Below, piece by piece: positions 48,526 to 59,510 of a stretch of DNA of 64,000 nucleotides (within the stretch, counting starts at the first letter, position 1; every line of letters starts with the position of its first letter). The DNA lies in contig NC_087378.1 in the NCBI RefSeq assembly GCF_963675165.1, forward strand, positions 2,279,525-2,343,524. The letters are read 5' to 3'. The position numbers were made by a program, and so were the translations under genes. The notes beneath the pieces are model-generated. The model was given only the letters and a program-made list of their open reading frames with translations, did no database searches and had not been told where the DNA came from. The stretch comes from Halichondria panicea (Eukaryota > Porifera > Demospongiae > Suberitida > Halichondriidae).

Positions 48526-50044
48526 ATCGGTTTATCTAAAGCATCCACTTGTTGTATTGCATGTACTAGTCTCAATCTGTGACACCTTGGAATCTCACTA
48601 TTCATAGTAGTTTTAATTATGCAGTCTGTCCTAACCTCCCCCACCGCTGCGACTATTGGCTTTCACTTAATACACCATTATGCGTGGGAATTGTTTGGGT
48701 GAATTTCCCAGTAGGTAATATCATTCTGTTACAGCGCTTTGAGCCCTAAAAGAAATATACATGTATGTACTTGCTCTACATGTAACTGCTCGATCATGTA
48801 CGTTTTATTGTGCTGTTAAGTTGCATACCGCCCCCACAGAGATAAAACGGCTGATGGGATGCTTCCTGTTTGCCAACAGGGGGCTGGAGATGAGCCCTTA
48901 TTCCGACCTTCTTGACCCCTGGCACTGGACAGATGTGGCGGACATATTTGCCAGGGATGCCTGCAAGCTGTTAGGTCTCTCTCTGGAGAGCCCTCTCGGT
49001 GTAAGGTTCGTACGCTAGTACCGTAATTTATCTGCTTTTCAGGTGTTGTAAGTACTGGACAGTTTATGGAATACTTGCTAGTGCTGGTTTTCAGCTGTGG
49101 CTGTACAGTTGCTTTTGTATGTTTGTACTTGGAAAGGAAACACAGCACACCTGTTAGAAGTCTTTTAATCTTGTGTACAAGTAAAATTTCAATTTTAAAA
49201 CAGTAGGAAAGATGGTTGGAATGTTGTAATATTAACCCTAGCTATTCCCTGCATGTCAACAGAAGCCTCATTGGACTGTGTGTACCTGTGTGCCTGGTAA
49301 CTGACTGTGTTTATGCTCATACATACATGTAGCAGTTTCTGTTTGGATTCTAGGTAAATTTTATCTACCTTTGGTTCCCCTGCCCTTCCTCTCACTTCAT
49401 TGCCAGCAACATTTCTCTGTTTTCTCTCTCATGAGTTATTGATCCCCCCCTTCCCACACACACACAGCCTCTCTGTGGGGTGCTCCGCCCTGCCTCAGCT
49501 GCTGCGACTGCGTAGTGTGATGGTGCAGCGACAAGTGTCGGACATGTGGACTAGAGACGAGCTTCCCTGCGAAGTCAGTCTGGGCTGGGATCGTCGCTAT
49601 CATTCCGTCTTCACTTGCCCCATCCTAAGACAGCAGACTACAGGTAGTGATGTGTTGTGTGTTGTATCAAGGGCGTATAAAGGAAAAAAGGGCATGCAGC
49701 AGCTTGCGAGCAAAAACTAAAATGGGCGGTGGAAAACTACATAATAGATTTTTGCGTACAGTGCATAGTATATCCGGTCTGTGGCTTTAGTTACTCGCAC
49801 GTAGGGTTGATAGTCAGTTGCATGCCCTCTTCTTTATACGCCCTTGGTGGTACATGTATGTTGTGTGTATATTTCTGAAGCTATATTCCTGAATTGTGTA
49901 CAGTTTTTCTGTATAACATTGTGTTGTGTAAGTGACTCGTACACACTTGTTGGCACATTGTCAGCAACATCCTTAGGATCTGATAGAAAACCTTGGCTGT
50001 GTAGTAGTGTTCTGTAAGTGCAGGAGTAGATGTGTAAATGTACA

Positions 50045-50116
50045 GGTCCTGTGGTGTAATGGTTAGCACCTGAGACTCTGAATCTCAATATCCAAGTTCA
50101 AATCTCGGCAAGACCT
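50045..50116 (+). tRNA. tRNA-Gln (CTG) copy with damaged T stem
   Basis: This is the duplicate of the tRNA at 18483. The T stem now reads ccaag against ctcgg, giving a C-A mismatch in the B box, and the variable region has aatat for aagat. With the shared acceptor-stem mismatch the copy has two unpaired positions and is probably a tRNA pseudogene. Confidence 0.7.
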
Positions 50117-50436
50117 AAATTGTTGTTCTCTTTTTTGTAGATGCTAATCCTCCGGTACGATTGGTGTGCGGACATTCCATCTCCAAAGATGCCATGAAGA
50201 AGCTCACTCTAGAAGGTATATGTGCTACCGTATAGCGGGTAATTCACCAAAAAATACAAGAACATTCAATTTTGTGTATGTAATGTCTGTTTGCTGCTTT
50301 TTTTTACTTTTTTCTTTAGTGATCTTTAACCATTAATTTTTTTCAAGTGACTTGCTATATAGAGGGGCGTGGTAAAAGGTGGAAAGTACTTTGCACGTTG
50401 CTATGCTAATATGCAGTTGCAGTGAACTGAAAAGTG

Positions 50437-53400
50437 ATGTCTTCCAGAGCTCAAATCAAGTTGGATTCTGCCAGTAATGGTGTGGGGAGAGGGATGGCCA
50501 ATAGTCACAGTGCCAGTAGATCTACAACAACGTCTGGGTCTGGGACAGAGTATCATTGGCTCAAGATGCTCACCATTGGAGCCAGTGGAGCTCTCTTTGG
50601 CTATGCTGCTAAGATCACAAATGGTAAGATAGTCTACGTATAGTCAGTGCAGCACAGCATAAAAATTAATTTGGCCTCGCTGCTTTATGGGGATCGCTGC
50701 TTAGCTTTCTCTTCCTTGTTGTTGCAGTGTACCTTCCTCAAGTGGATTCGCAGCCAGATGGTTTTCCAGGACTTCACCATGCTGAAAGTCTTCCTTGCCG
50801 CCACTGTGGGGGGTAAGCGACTGTATGCGTACTTTACAGATAGAGATCTGGTGCTGTGTTTATAACTGTATCAATTTGCTTTTTCCATGAATGCTGAAGG
50901 CTTTCATGTAGTATATGACCAATGTCCTTTCATTTGATTTATAGAACAATGATAGAGCACTCTAGTACCAGTGGCGTATCCAGCTAGGGGCTCAGGGTGC
51001 TCAAGCACCCCCCTAAGCTTAACATTAATTACTGCAACTTGCTGAGAGCTGAGCCTGAGCTTGCACTACGGAGCTAGCTAGAGCTTGCAGAAGAGTTTCA
51101 TGAGTTTTTATACTGATTGGAGAGTCAGACCACACCTTCAGATAATAAGTTTCCTGGGCATGCGTACTGACTTATTAAAGCTGCATGCTACAAAATAGTA
51201 CAAGTCAAGAGCCTGCATCAGAGAAGGTTGTTCTTTCTCACTGTCAGTGTCTATATATTCAGCCAACATCACCAGCAGAAACTTGATCACACTCTAAATA
51301 CCAGGCAGAAGACAAAAACAAAACAATAATTAAACAATGGTTTCAATACAGATTTTCTTTGTGATAGTATAATTATTGTGCACTCTGCCTGTCACTAGCT
51401 GCTCAGCAGAGAGGTCTTTCAGTAGTCTGAAGAGAATATGAAGACAGCATTACGATAACACAGAATGATTGACTAACTGGACTATTTCTTCTATATAATT
51501 ATATATACACATACACTGTGAAATACCTGTATAGTAGATATTGATATAGCTATAATTATAGATGAGTCAGTTAAGGCAATGGTAGAGTTGATATCTTCTC
51601 CGTTCTGGGATTGTTCTTTGTAATTAGGGTGTGTCCTCTGTCATGCGCAGTAAAACGTGGGTGTGGCTTCCGGTGCATGGGCGGGACCCAAAATTTTCGC
51701 GCTGTCGCGCGACCTGAGCACCCTCCTACTGATATTCCTAGAAACGCCACTGAGTACAATACCACCCTGAACACACACCTTACCCCCCTCCCTCCTCCTA
51801 TTGCAGGCACAGTGTGGTTTATGCTGCTCTCCAGACTCTCCTCCACTCGTGGCCTCTTTCAGTCCATTTGGAGAAATTTTGCCTCCTGTATTCTAAGTAA
51901 AAAAATGTTTGCTTTCATTGGAGGTGGTCTAATACTGGGCATGGGGATGACCATCTGTGGATCGGTGAGAGATTGTTTGTTAACTAATGTATCGATATAA
52001 TAACATTTTATCTCTTAAGATGCATGTGTGTTTGTATTACTGAACGTACATAGCCAGCCGCAAGTCCTTCCAATCTTTAGTGCACAGTTGTTTGTATTAC
52101 TGAAGGTACATAGCCGCAAGTCCTTCCAATCTTTAGCGCACAGTTGTTTTAATATACATGCATGAATCTGTATCAAAACAATCAGTGTTTTTATTTATAA
52201 TTTTGGTTTCATTATTGTCCCTCCAGTGTCCTGGGATGGTGTTCACTCAGGTTGGGAGTGGGAACAAGGGAGCATGTGAGTCAACACTCTAGCAGTCATG
52301 AGTGTGTGTTCTCTTGAGACCTGAGCATAAAAGAAGAGTGTGTTCGAGCTCCATAATTGTTTTAATACATGCTTGAGCTTTGTTGATAGTTTCCTAGGTA
52401 CCCATCAAATAGCAATTGCATGTAGTGGTTGCATGTTGGTCAAATTACGATACTGTGTTCGGTACTTGCAATCACTATGTACCAGTGAAGCTCAAAGTTT
52501 GAAGCTCTGGTTGCCAAGATGCCTATAGATGCATCCATTCAATTAACATTTGATGTTGTTTTCGTAATGTGCAGTGTACACTCTACTGGGCTGCTTCAGC
52601 GGGGCCCTGATATATGGAGTGCTGGAGCCAACATTGAGAAAGTGGTTCACTAAACTGGTGGAACAGAAGCAGACCGTTTGGTGAGTTGTACTGTGGTGCT
52701 GTGTGACACATGTGACTACATGGTGTACATCATGTGCCCTGCTGTACAACAACACAGTTGTAATACAACACGGCTGAGTGGATGAAATATCATCTCCTAT
52801 AGCTCACTACCAGTCACTTATTGTACAAATAATTAACATATTTAATGTTTGTTTATTTTCATGAAACAAAAGCTGGGTATGCATCAATGTGATTGTGTTT
52901 CACTGTGTGCAGGATTGATGAAATGGCTGGAGTTTCTTACCTCGCAGCTGCCCTTCCCTTTGCTGTCGCTCTGGTTGGTGGACTGGTACTCACCGAGCTG
53001 TACGTACCCCCAAACAAACTGGTGAGCTAGCTAGTGTGCGAGGAGAATAACCTGCCATTCCCAGTTCTCAAGGCTAGGTGGCCCTAAAAAGGGCTAGGTA
53101 CTGCCTATAATTATGCAGGCAAATAAATACGAATTCCTTACATGTTTAATGTGATTGTGAAGGGCTGTGTCCATACACACAACGTTGTCTTAATATCCCT
53201 TGGGATCTGGGCATTCTTGTGGCCTTCTTCTATGAAATTTGAGTACCTTAGCTGGTGCATTTCTGAAATAATTTTCTCACCCATGTATAGGCTTTGCCAG
53301 CGGTGTCTCATCCAGTTATTGGAGGTGAGTCTTGTCCCTATATATACTAGCATAATTATGTTGGCATGTACTCTCAAACTATTATCCAAATCACAATAGA

Positions 53401-54786
53401 AACATTACTGGTATGTGCAGGTGTGGTATTGTGGTTGTCTTTTATGTAACGATTGTCCCAGTGTTGACTAGGTCCTTCATGTTACTGTTTATAATTATGG
53501 ACTGTCTGCGCAGGTCTGATAATGGGCTCTCTGCAACTACTTATTGGCTTTACAGTGGAGGACAGCCTTGGGGGGAGTAGCTCTTACTGCACCATTCTCT
53601 CCAGATTAGGTCTCTCTTCTCTCATCCCTTACTTTGAGAACTTCCGCACTGGTTTTGCCAACTGGTGGCAGGTGAGAGCCCGGGCCATGAACCTTACACT
53701 CTGTTTGAACAACAATGGGATGGATTCGTAGTCACACTTATACAGTTACTATAATTATGGCTATTGTATATGTACTAGAACAATTCTTTAATTGTTTACA
53801 CAATTAAGACAATAGCTAGGTTACCAGAAAATATACACGTAGTTGCATGCAATTTACGCTATGGTGACACAATGCCTACATAATTACTCACACCCCCACC
53901 ACACACATGTCCAGGTGATCTACTGGCTTGGTGCTGTGAGTGCAGCTGCCCTGACCTCCTACGCCACTGGGACGTGGGCACGAGGGGACCCCATCACTCC
54001 GGGTATGGGCCTCATTGGTGGGTTCATGATGGTGTTTGGAGCACGACTAGCCTCTGGATGTACAAGGTGATTCACTTACTGTAGCTTACTTTTAGAAGGT
54101 CTACTATGAATTAATGGGTACCACCTGTCAGATCAAAGTGACTTAGCCACTAAGTAGATACGTATGAGGACTCTTGCTGCATTAAAATTGTGTGATTATA
54201 GATTTTGTTATACCCTAGCTAGTACAGTAGACTCTCACTATTCCGGCTCTCTGAAATACGGCCACCTCGATATATCGGCCATTTGGTTTGGCACGGAATG
54301 CTAGCTAGATGTTTACTACGCAAAACTCACCCTGAAATACGGCCACTCGCTATTCCGTATTATACTGGCCAGTACTGGCTGCTCCAAACTAGGTTTTCAT
54401 ACGACCATAATTTGGCAGATAAAATTGGATTACACTTAATAGAGAGCCGTTAATCCTCGAGACAGAACCGCAAAATTAGTCATTTGATTCGAGGTAAAGT
54501 CGTTTTAGCTGCGGCTATTTCTGAAATACAGCCACTTCGCTATTTCGGCCAAGCTGCGCTGTCCCAAGGGTGGCCGGATTAACGAGTGTCTAATGTATAT
54601 CCTTTTTCTACAACATTTTGATCATAATTATCATGAACGCTAATCTTCTATGGTGCGTGCTCTCCTTGCAGTGGTCACGGTCTGTCTGGAATGGCACTGC
54701 TGTCCTTCTCCTCTTTTGTTGCGGTGGCCGCCATGTTTGCTGGAGGGATTGGTCTGGAGAATGCTGTTAGACTCTTGCATAGCTAG
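50437..54786 (+). pseudogene. YeeE/YedE-family transporter, third copy with one frameshift
   Basis: All ten exons can be placed: 50437-50623, 50728-50812, 51807-51964, 52227-52275, 52575-52680, 52913-53021, 53291-53324, 53514-53671, 53915-54066 and 54672-54786. Nine have the same length as in the intact copy. Exon 2 is 85 nt instead of 84 because of an extra G (caagtggattcgc for caagtgattcgc), which shifts the frame after residue 67. Intron 2 has gained a DNA transposon. Both cysteine motifs persist, so the frame was lost recently; a sequencing or assembly error at this single base would make it a second working gene. Confidence 0.8.
50969..51752. mobile_element. hAT-like DNA transposon remnant with sequence-verified empty site
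   Basis: Ends are CAGTGGCG at 50969 and CGCCACTG ending at 51752. The 5-bp direct repeat AGTAC flanks it at 50964-50968 and 51753-51757. The intact transporter copy reads ctctagtacaatacc at about 25270-25284 without insert, so the insertion and its 5-bp duplication are proven by comparison. An open stretch at 51611-52000 crosses the right border and is not a transposase. Confidence 0.9.
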
Positions 54787-56054
54787 AATAAACTCATGTC
54801 ATGTCCTGAAAACTGTCCTGTGATCCCCAATACCCATTTTATTTATTTGTATTCTGCTGTTGTATCCATGCAATTCAGTGTGACTGTAATTGAACAATTC
54901 ACAACAGTTTTTGTTCTGTTTTTGGTGGCTGGAATTACATGCATGCAATTGTACATGCAGTAAAGTGCATCAAATAGGGGTTGGTAGATTATTCGAGATA
55001 TTACCTATTATTTATGCTATTCTTTTATCAAGTAAACAGCCTATTATTCTTTTCAAATCGCCTATTTTTTATTCCCACACTATTCCTCCGAAGCACAACA
55101 GAGGCCCCATGTCGACACACAAGTAACATCAAACTATAAATAATTGCTGAGTGACTCTATAATTATTAACACAAATTGCAAGGAGATAATTAACCAGTAC
55201 TTCCTATTTATACTATAATAATGACTCGTACTGACCTGTATTTCTGTGAAACCTGCCTATTATTCTCGTTATAAATTATTCCAGCATAATTCTTACCAAA
55301 AAATGTGCTAAAAATTATGCTAGCATAATCTACCAACGCCTAGCATCAAACCATATGCATGCATAATTATGCTGTTGAGTAAATTTTTAGCCTCGAATCC
55401 AGGTGTATATTAATCGGCCTGGTCTCGAGGCTAGTAAATTTACCACAGGAACCATGCACAAATGTCTCACTATAAAAGCAATATTTGCAGTATTGGGTGG
55501 GATGAGGGTCTTAGGTCTCAAAAGGTCACTTTTCCCCAGCGCAATATGTCATATACTGGCACTGCATGCTATTCCTTTGATCTCAAAGGTCAAATTAAAG
55601 GCAAGACATTTTTTGATAGATAAAAGGACCGGTAGTTGTCCTTAACAACGCTGGTAACAGTGATTGATTATACATGGTCGCCAATCTTTGGTAATTTACT
55701 CTTATATACACGTAACCGGCAGTTGTTCTCATGTGTGCAGTGTTGTTTTTTAATGGTGATCTGGGCACTGGAACAAATATCACATGACATTACTCATTAC
55801 TCTGCATCCTCTGCTCTGCATCGAGGGGGAGGACACAATTATATAATTAAAAAAATGCTGCACTATTGAACTATCTGAAGGAATGCTTTACATGGGGACG
55901 GGGTGAATATATAACGTAATCATAATAAAGATGGTTCAAAGAATTTAATTAAAAGTGCCTAAGGTTAATTGTGTCCCCCCTCCTCTGACTCTGCATGATC
56001 ATGTGCACCAACAATAAGCAATCAAGATGAATATATAATTATATAACTTCTAAT
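54787..56054. other. Non-coding tail of block B3 and spacer to the TACC gene
   Basis: Up to 55822 the sequence matches 28293-30086 without the MULE. From 55823 to 56054 it is unique AT-rich DNA bearing an inverted pair: cgagggggaggacacaattatat near 55822 and attgtgtcccccctcctctg near 55969, a further possible MITE of about 170 bp. No gene is seen. Confidence 0.6.
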
Positions 56055-59000
56055 CTACATTGCTTTCATGAGTTCTTCACACATGGACGAGAGCTGCTTC
56101 TTCTCTTGCTCCTGCAGACGTATTTAAAAAAACACAGTGGCTGTTTGAAGTCAACGAACAAAGGATGGCTTACAAGTTGTTCTATGCTCTTCTCGAGACT
56201 GTCCACCTGCATCTGTAGCTGGTCTTGTTTGGCCTTCTCCAGTGACCTTTTAGCTGCTAGTTCCTTCCTTGTTTGTTCAAGCGTGCTCTCTATTCTGTTC
56301 AAATTAAGATTGTAGGATTTCATTGTCATAGACGAACTAAACATGTGAATTAGGTCGAATTCTCTAACTTACTCTTCGGCTTGAATTTTGCTTTCCTCTT
56401 TCAGTCTTTTTACTAGAGCAGCACCTTGCTCATTACATTGCTGTAGTTGTGTCTTTCTCTGCTCAAGCAGCTCAGTCTGTTGACCTAAGTTCTTATGAGT
56501 GTTTTTTAGCGCCAAGTAGCACTTGTGGGTTTCCTCAAAAAAGTTCTCAAGGTGATTCATGTCTTCACGAATGAGGTTACTCCGTTCTTTGACTAAGTTG
56601 ATGTCTTTAAGGAAGTTCTGGTGATGCTCAAGCACATCATTCTCTCTTTCTTCATGAGCTTCAACTCTCTCTCTGAACGAGATAACAAATTCTAGAGGTG
56701 TTATGAGAGCAGGATATTTTACTCACCTGTGCTGTTGAATTTCTGCCTCCAATTTTGTGACCACAGTTTGATGTGAAGACACGATTATCTTTTGAGTGTT
56801 GTCTTTTTGCTGTAACTTTTTGGCCTCTCTTTTGAGAGCAGCTATCTCTTTCCTTAAGGATGCCATCTCCTCATCTTTCTGTTGCATTAGAAGACGAAAT
56901 AGATACGGGTCCTTACGAAAATACTAAAAATAAAACCTCTTTTTTGGCTTCCTCTCGAGCTTGGTCTATAGCTTCCTCTTTCATCCCAGTGAGGTCATTT
57001 TCAGAGTATTTCAACACCTAGCAAAAAATAGCACAGTATAATTATATATCATAAGTGATCTGACTAACTTTGATGAGAGTATCAGTAGGCGGCGTGACGT
57101 GATGTTGACTAGGGGGTGGGGCGTCTTGGCCGTCTGTAAAGGACCCCTGCTGTAAGAGGGCGGGGCTTAGAACGAAGACAGGGATTTAGTTAGGTACATT
57201 TACTTGCTGTGTGTCTGGTGTGGAGATTAGCTTGGGGCTACTGTCTATGAGTAAAGTGCTTCTGTTGGCAGGTCCTTGTGGGGTCATTGATGTTTCTGTG
57301 GAGATCTGCAAAAACACACAAATGAGTTTTCTTGTCGTGAACTGCAACAGCTTACCAAAGGGTTTTCTAGGAAAGCCTCAGTGCTTCCAATTTGCACTTG
57401 CTTCTTGCCAGAGGTGCCACCTTTGTTAGTAGACAAGCAGCTTTTTATGCCAGAAGCAGGAGGGGTGTTGAGAATCAGGAGATCACTGTAAGAGACATGG
57501 CACTGAAATCAAATTACATTATAACTTGTATAATGAAAGCACCGCAGGTGCTGATGCCTCGGTGGAAATGCCAAAGTTACATAACATAAAGCTACTAATA
57601 GCTTTTATACACATGATGAACATTTTTGCATTCATTAATTTTGCTGCATGCAAAATGATCGACCATGATTGTTGTTAAAAACGATCGATGCGAAAAGCTA
57701 AAATTAATGGCTGCATCAGCAGAGCCTTGCAGCTCTCTTCTCGCTCTTGTAGCTACCAATAGCTAGCGTTCTAGTGCAGAGGTAACTACTAAGTAGAGTA
57801 GCAACACTTGGTAAACAAGTTTGGCTACGTGCTCTTCTGAAAAGGCTGCAATAGCATTCCAAGTAGGCATAACTCGAGAACGATTGCAAATCCACGAATT
57901 AAAATCCAAGAAAACATGAATCGAAGCCTATAGAAACTCATACTTGCACTTCATTGATCCTTGAGCAGCTGTAGCAGTCTACACACACACACACACGCAC
58001 ACACACACAAACACACTACCGTATACCTCGCTTGCGCATGCGCACCGAGGCATAATCATTATCATCATAGGGGCCATATTATAAGAGAACACACACACAA
58101 TGTAGTGTTATTCTTACTCTGAGAAGTTTGGCAAAATCTTATTGACTTTGGGTGAGTTTGTCCCTACTAAAGGGTCAAACTTGACATAAAGACTCTGTCT
58201 GGTCAGTTCACTGGGCTCTGATCTATCAGTGACAATATGCTCCAAGTAGTCCACATCAAACTGGGCAGCTGATAATAGGGAAAATACATTGTGCTGTTAT
58301 GATAGAATATTAATGGATCAACCATTACCAGCCTCCTACCAAGCAAATAATATAAGGAGCGGAAGTGGCTAGATCAGTACCTGAATATTGAAAGTCTTCA
58401 TCGGTAAACTGCTGCTCAATAACATCATCACTTGGTTCTTTTTTGCTCTCACTGTACAAATATATCTTATGATTTTATGAACAGCGATACAAACCAAATA
58501 TAATTTTAATAAGACACACTCACATTGGTAAAGTGTCCAGAACATCGTTTAGGATCTCCTGAGGATAAAATAATGAACAAAATTAATGTCCACTCTTGTA
58601 TCACACACTAGCACAACACACACATGTGCATACATGTACGTATCGTACAGTTCACCTCGGCACATAGCAGCAGGTGTTGATGATCGTCTTTAGACAGGAC
58701 AGAGGTTCTCTCAATCCAGTTCTCTTTATCATCTAAGCTTCGAATGGCCTCCCACTCGTCAGACATACTCTGAGTGAGGACATTATAAATGTATACACAC
58801 TACCACAACATTTATATAGATGTGCATGCATGCTCAGTACGGTCGAGGGCCTTAGCTGGCTTGTCAAATTGCTAAACTAGCTCAAATTGCTACTGTTGTA
58901 TCAATGCACACATGCTTGTTCCTACTGTTCTATTTAATTAAGTGTACACACACAAGGGTACAGTGACAACTCACTTGTCTCTTTTTGTGGTAAACAATGA

Positions 59001-59386
59001 GGACTACTTTCCCAGCAGCTTTATCTTTCACCTCACACTGGTAGTGACCAAAGTCTTCCTCACTCACACTCCGGAACCTGAGAATGTTGGGCGTTCAGTT
59101 GTTCATGTATATTAAGTGTATCACTACAAGGATTATACCTCACACTAGACTGTACCTTTTAGGCATACATTACCTGAAGTGCTTGTTTCTTTCTAACCCA
59201 ATGTTGGAGTAGCTCTTGCTTCAGTCATAACATTAACAGACACATAATTTATCTTGAAATCTGGACTCATTTTGTACAGTGCAAAGTTCGAACTTGTAAA
59301 AATGGGCGGCAACTTTACGGGGTATTCGAACGATTAATGTTGTGGACCCATGATATCGGGTTCCATTGCGGGGGTAATTTCTTCAT
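56055..59386 (-). CDS. TACC: TACC-family coiled-coil protein, apparently with an N-terminal Ig-like segment
   Basis: Fifteen exons read leftward: 59319-59386, 59174-59218, 58975-59077, 58656-58769, 58526-58560, 58381-58451, 58118-58268, 57356-57485, 57204-57305, 57069-57149, 56937-57017, 56727-56878, 56373-56672, 56174-56294 and 56055-56111. They sum to 536 residues. FDVDYLEHIV and RQSLYVKFDPL (about residues 148-180) match the conserved motif before the TACC domain. From about residue 300 to the end is an unbroken coiled coil ending LEKSIEQLEQEKKQLSSMCEELMKAM, the TACC terminus. TACC proteins act at spindle poles and microtubule plus ends with chTOG and clathrin. Exons 1-3 encode PISWVHN and SEEDFGHYQCEVKDKA, the C and F strands of an Ig domain, spliced in phase into MSDEWEAIRSLDD. 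The TACC part is firm; exons 1-2 are tentative because the exon 2 acceptor is weak. An alternative start is the Met in exon 4. Confidence 0.86.
57835..58063 (-). repeat. Dispersed (TG)n-headed repeat, inverted copy in TACC intron
   Basis: On the minus strand this reads attatgcctcggtgcgcatg, then atacggta, a TG-rich run, and the body shared with 42403-42560 and 47707-47910. It includes the microsatellite (ac)n at about 57979-58015. It lies in intron 7 of the TACC gene. Confidence 0.7.
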
Positions 59387-59510
59387 GTGATTAGAGTAAG
59401 AGACTCCACCCAAAAAGATGGCTGATTGTCTGGCGATTGAGCAGAGAAACTAGGCGTTTTTCTTGACTTATCGCTCAATAAGCCTAAGCCTATTCCCACT
59501 GCGAGTAGAA
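59387..59510. promoter_or_regulatory. Divergent promoter spacer, TACC / DOCK
   Basis: The 124-bp gap between the proposed TACC start and the DOCK ATG must contain both transcription starts if the exon 1 model of the TACC gene holds. If TACC starts at exon 4 the spacer is about 745 bp. No TATA box is visible. The role is inferred from position. Confidence 0.45.

Larger units (their letters stand above)
45336..50215 (+). pseudogene. RMND5 pseudogene (second copy)
   Basis: Homology to RMND5 begins inside exon 1, so the ATG and first 14 codons are missing. Recognisable exons lie at 45336-45426, 45480-45625, 45788-45925, 46232-46332, 47117-47276, 48840-49005, 49468-49643 and 50141-50215. Exon 5 has a one-base deletion near 47221 (ctcggaagc for ctcgggaagc), giving a frameshift and stop. 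Exon 8 has a 7-bp deletion, and exon 9 with the end of the RING is absent. Intron 5 has gained an insertion of about 815 bp. Splice sites of the remaining exons are kept, so decay is recent. Confidence 0.93.
45336..55822 (+). repeat. Segmental duplication, block A2-B3
   Basis: The left part (45336-50244) copies RMND5 at about 14537-18690. The right part (50255-55822) copies 24651-30086. The genes between them in the first locus (end of RMND5, small receptor, SRCR receptor; about 6 kb) are missing. The joint carries about ten filler bases. So this is a copy of the whole 14.5-30.1-kb block with one internal deletion. Confidence 0.88.

Noticed and set aside
51611-52000. 129-codon open frame crossing the hAT-like right end
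   Set aside because: Its first half is transposon sequence and its second half is transporter exon 3; the join is created by the insertion and has no transposase motif.
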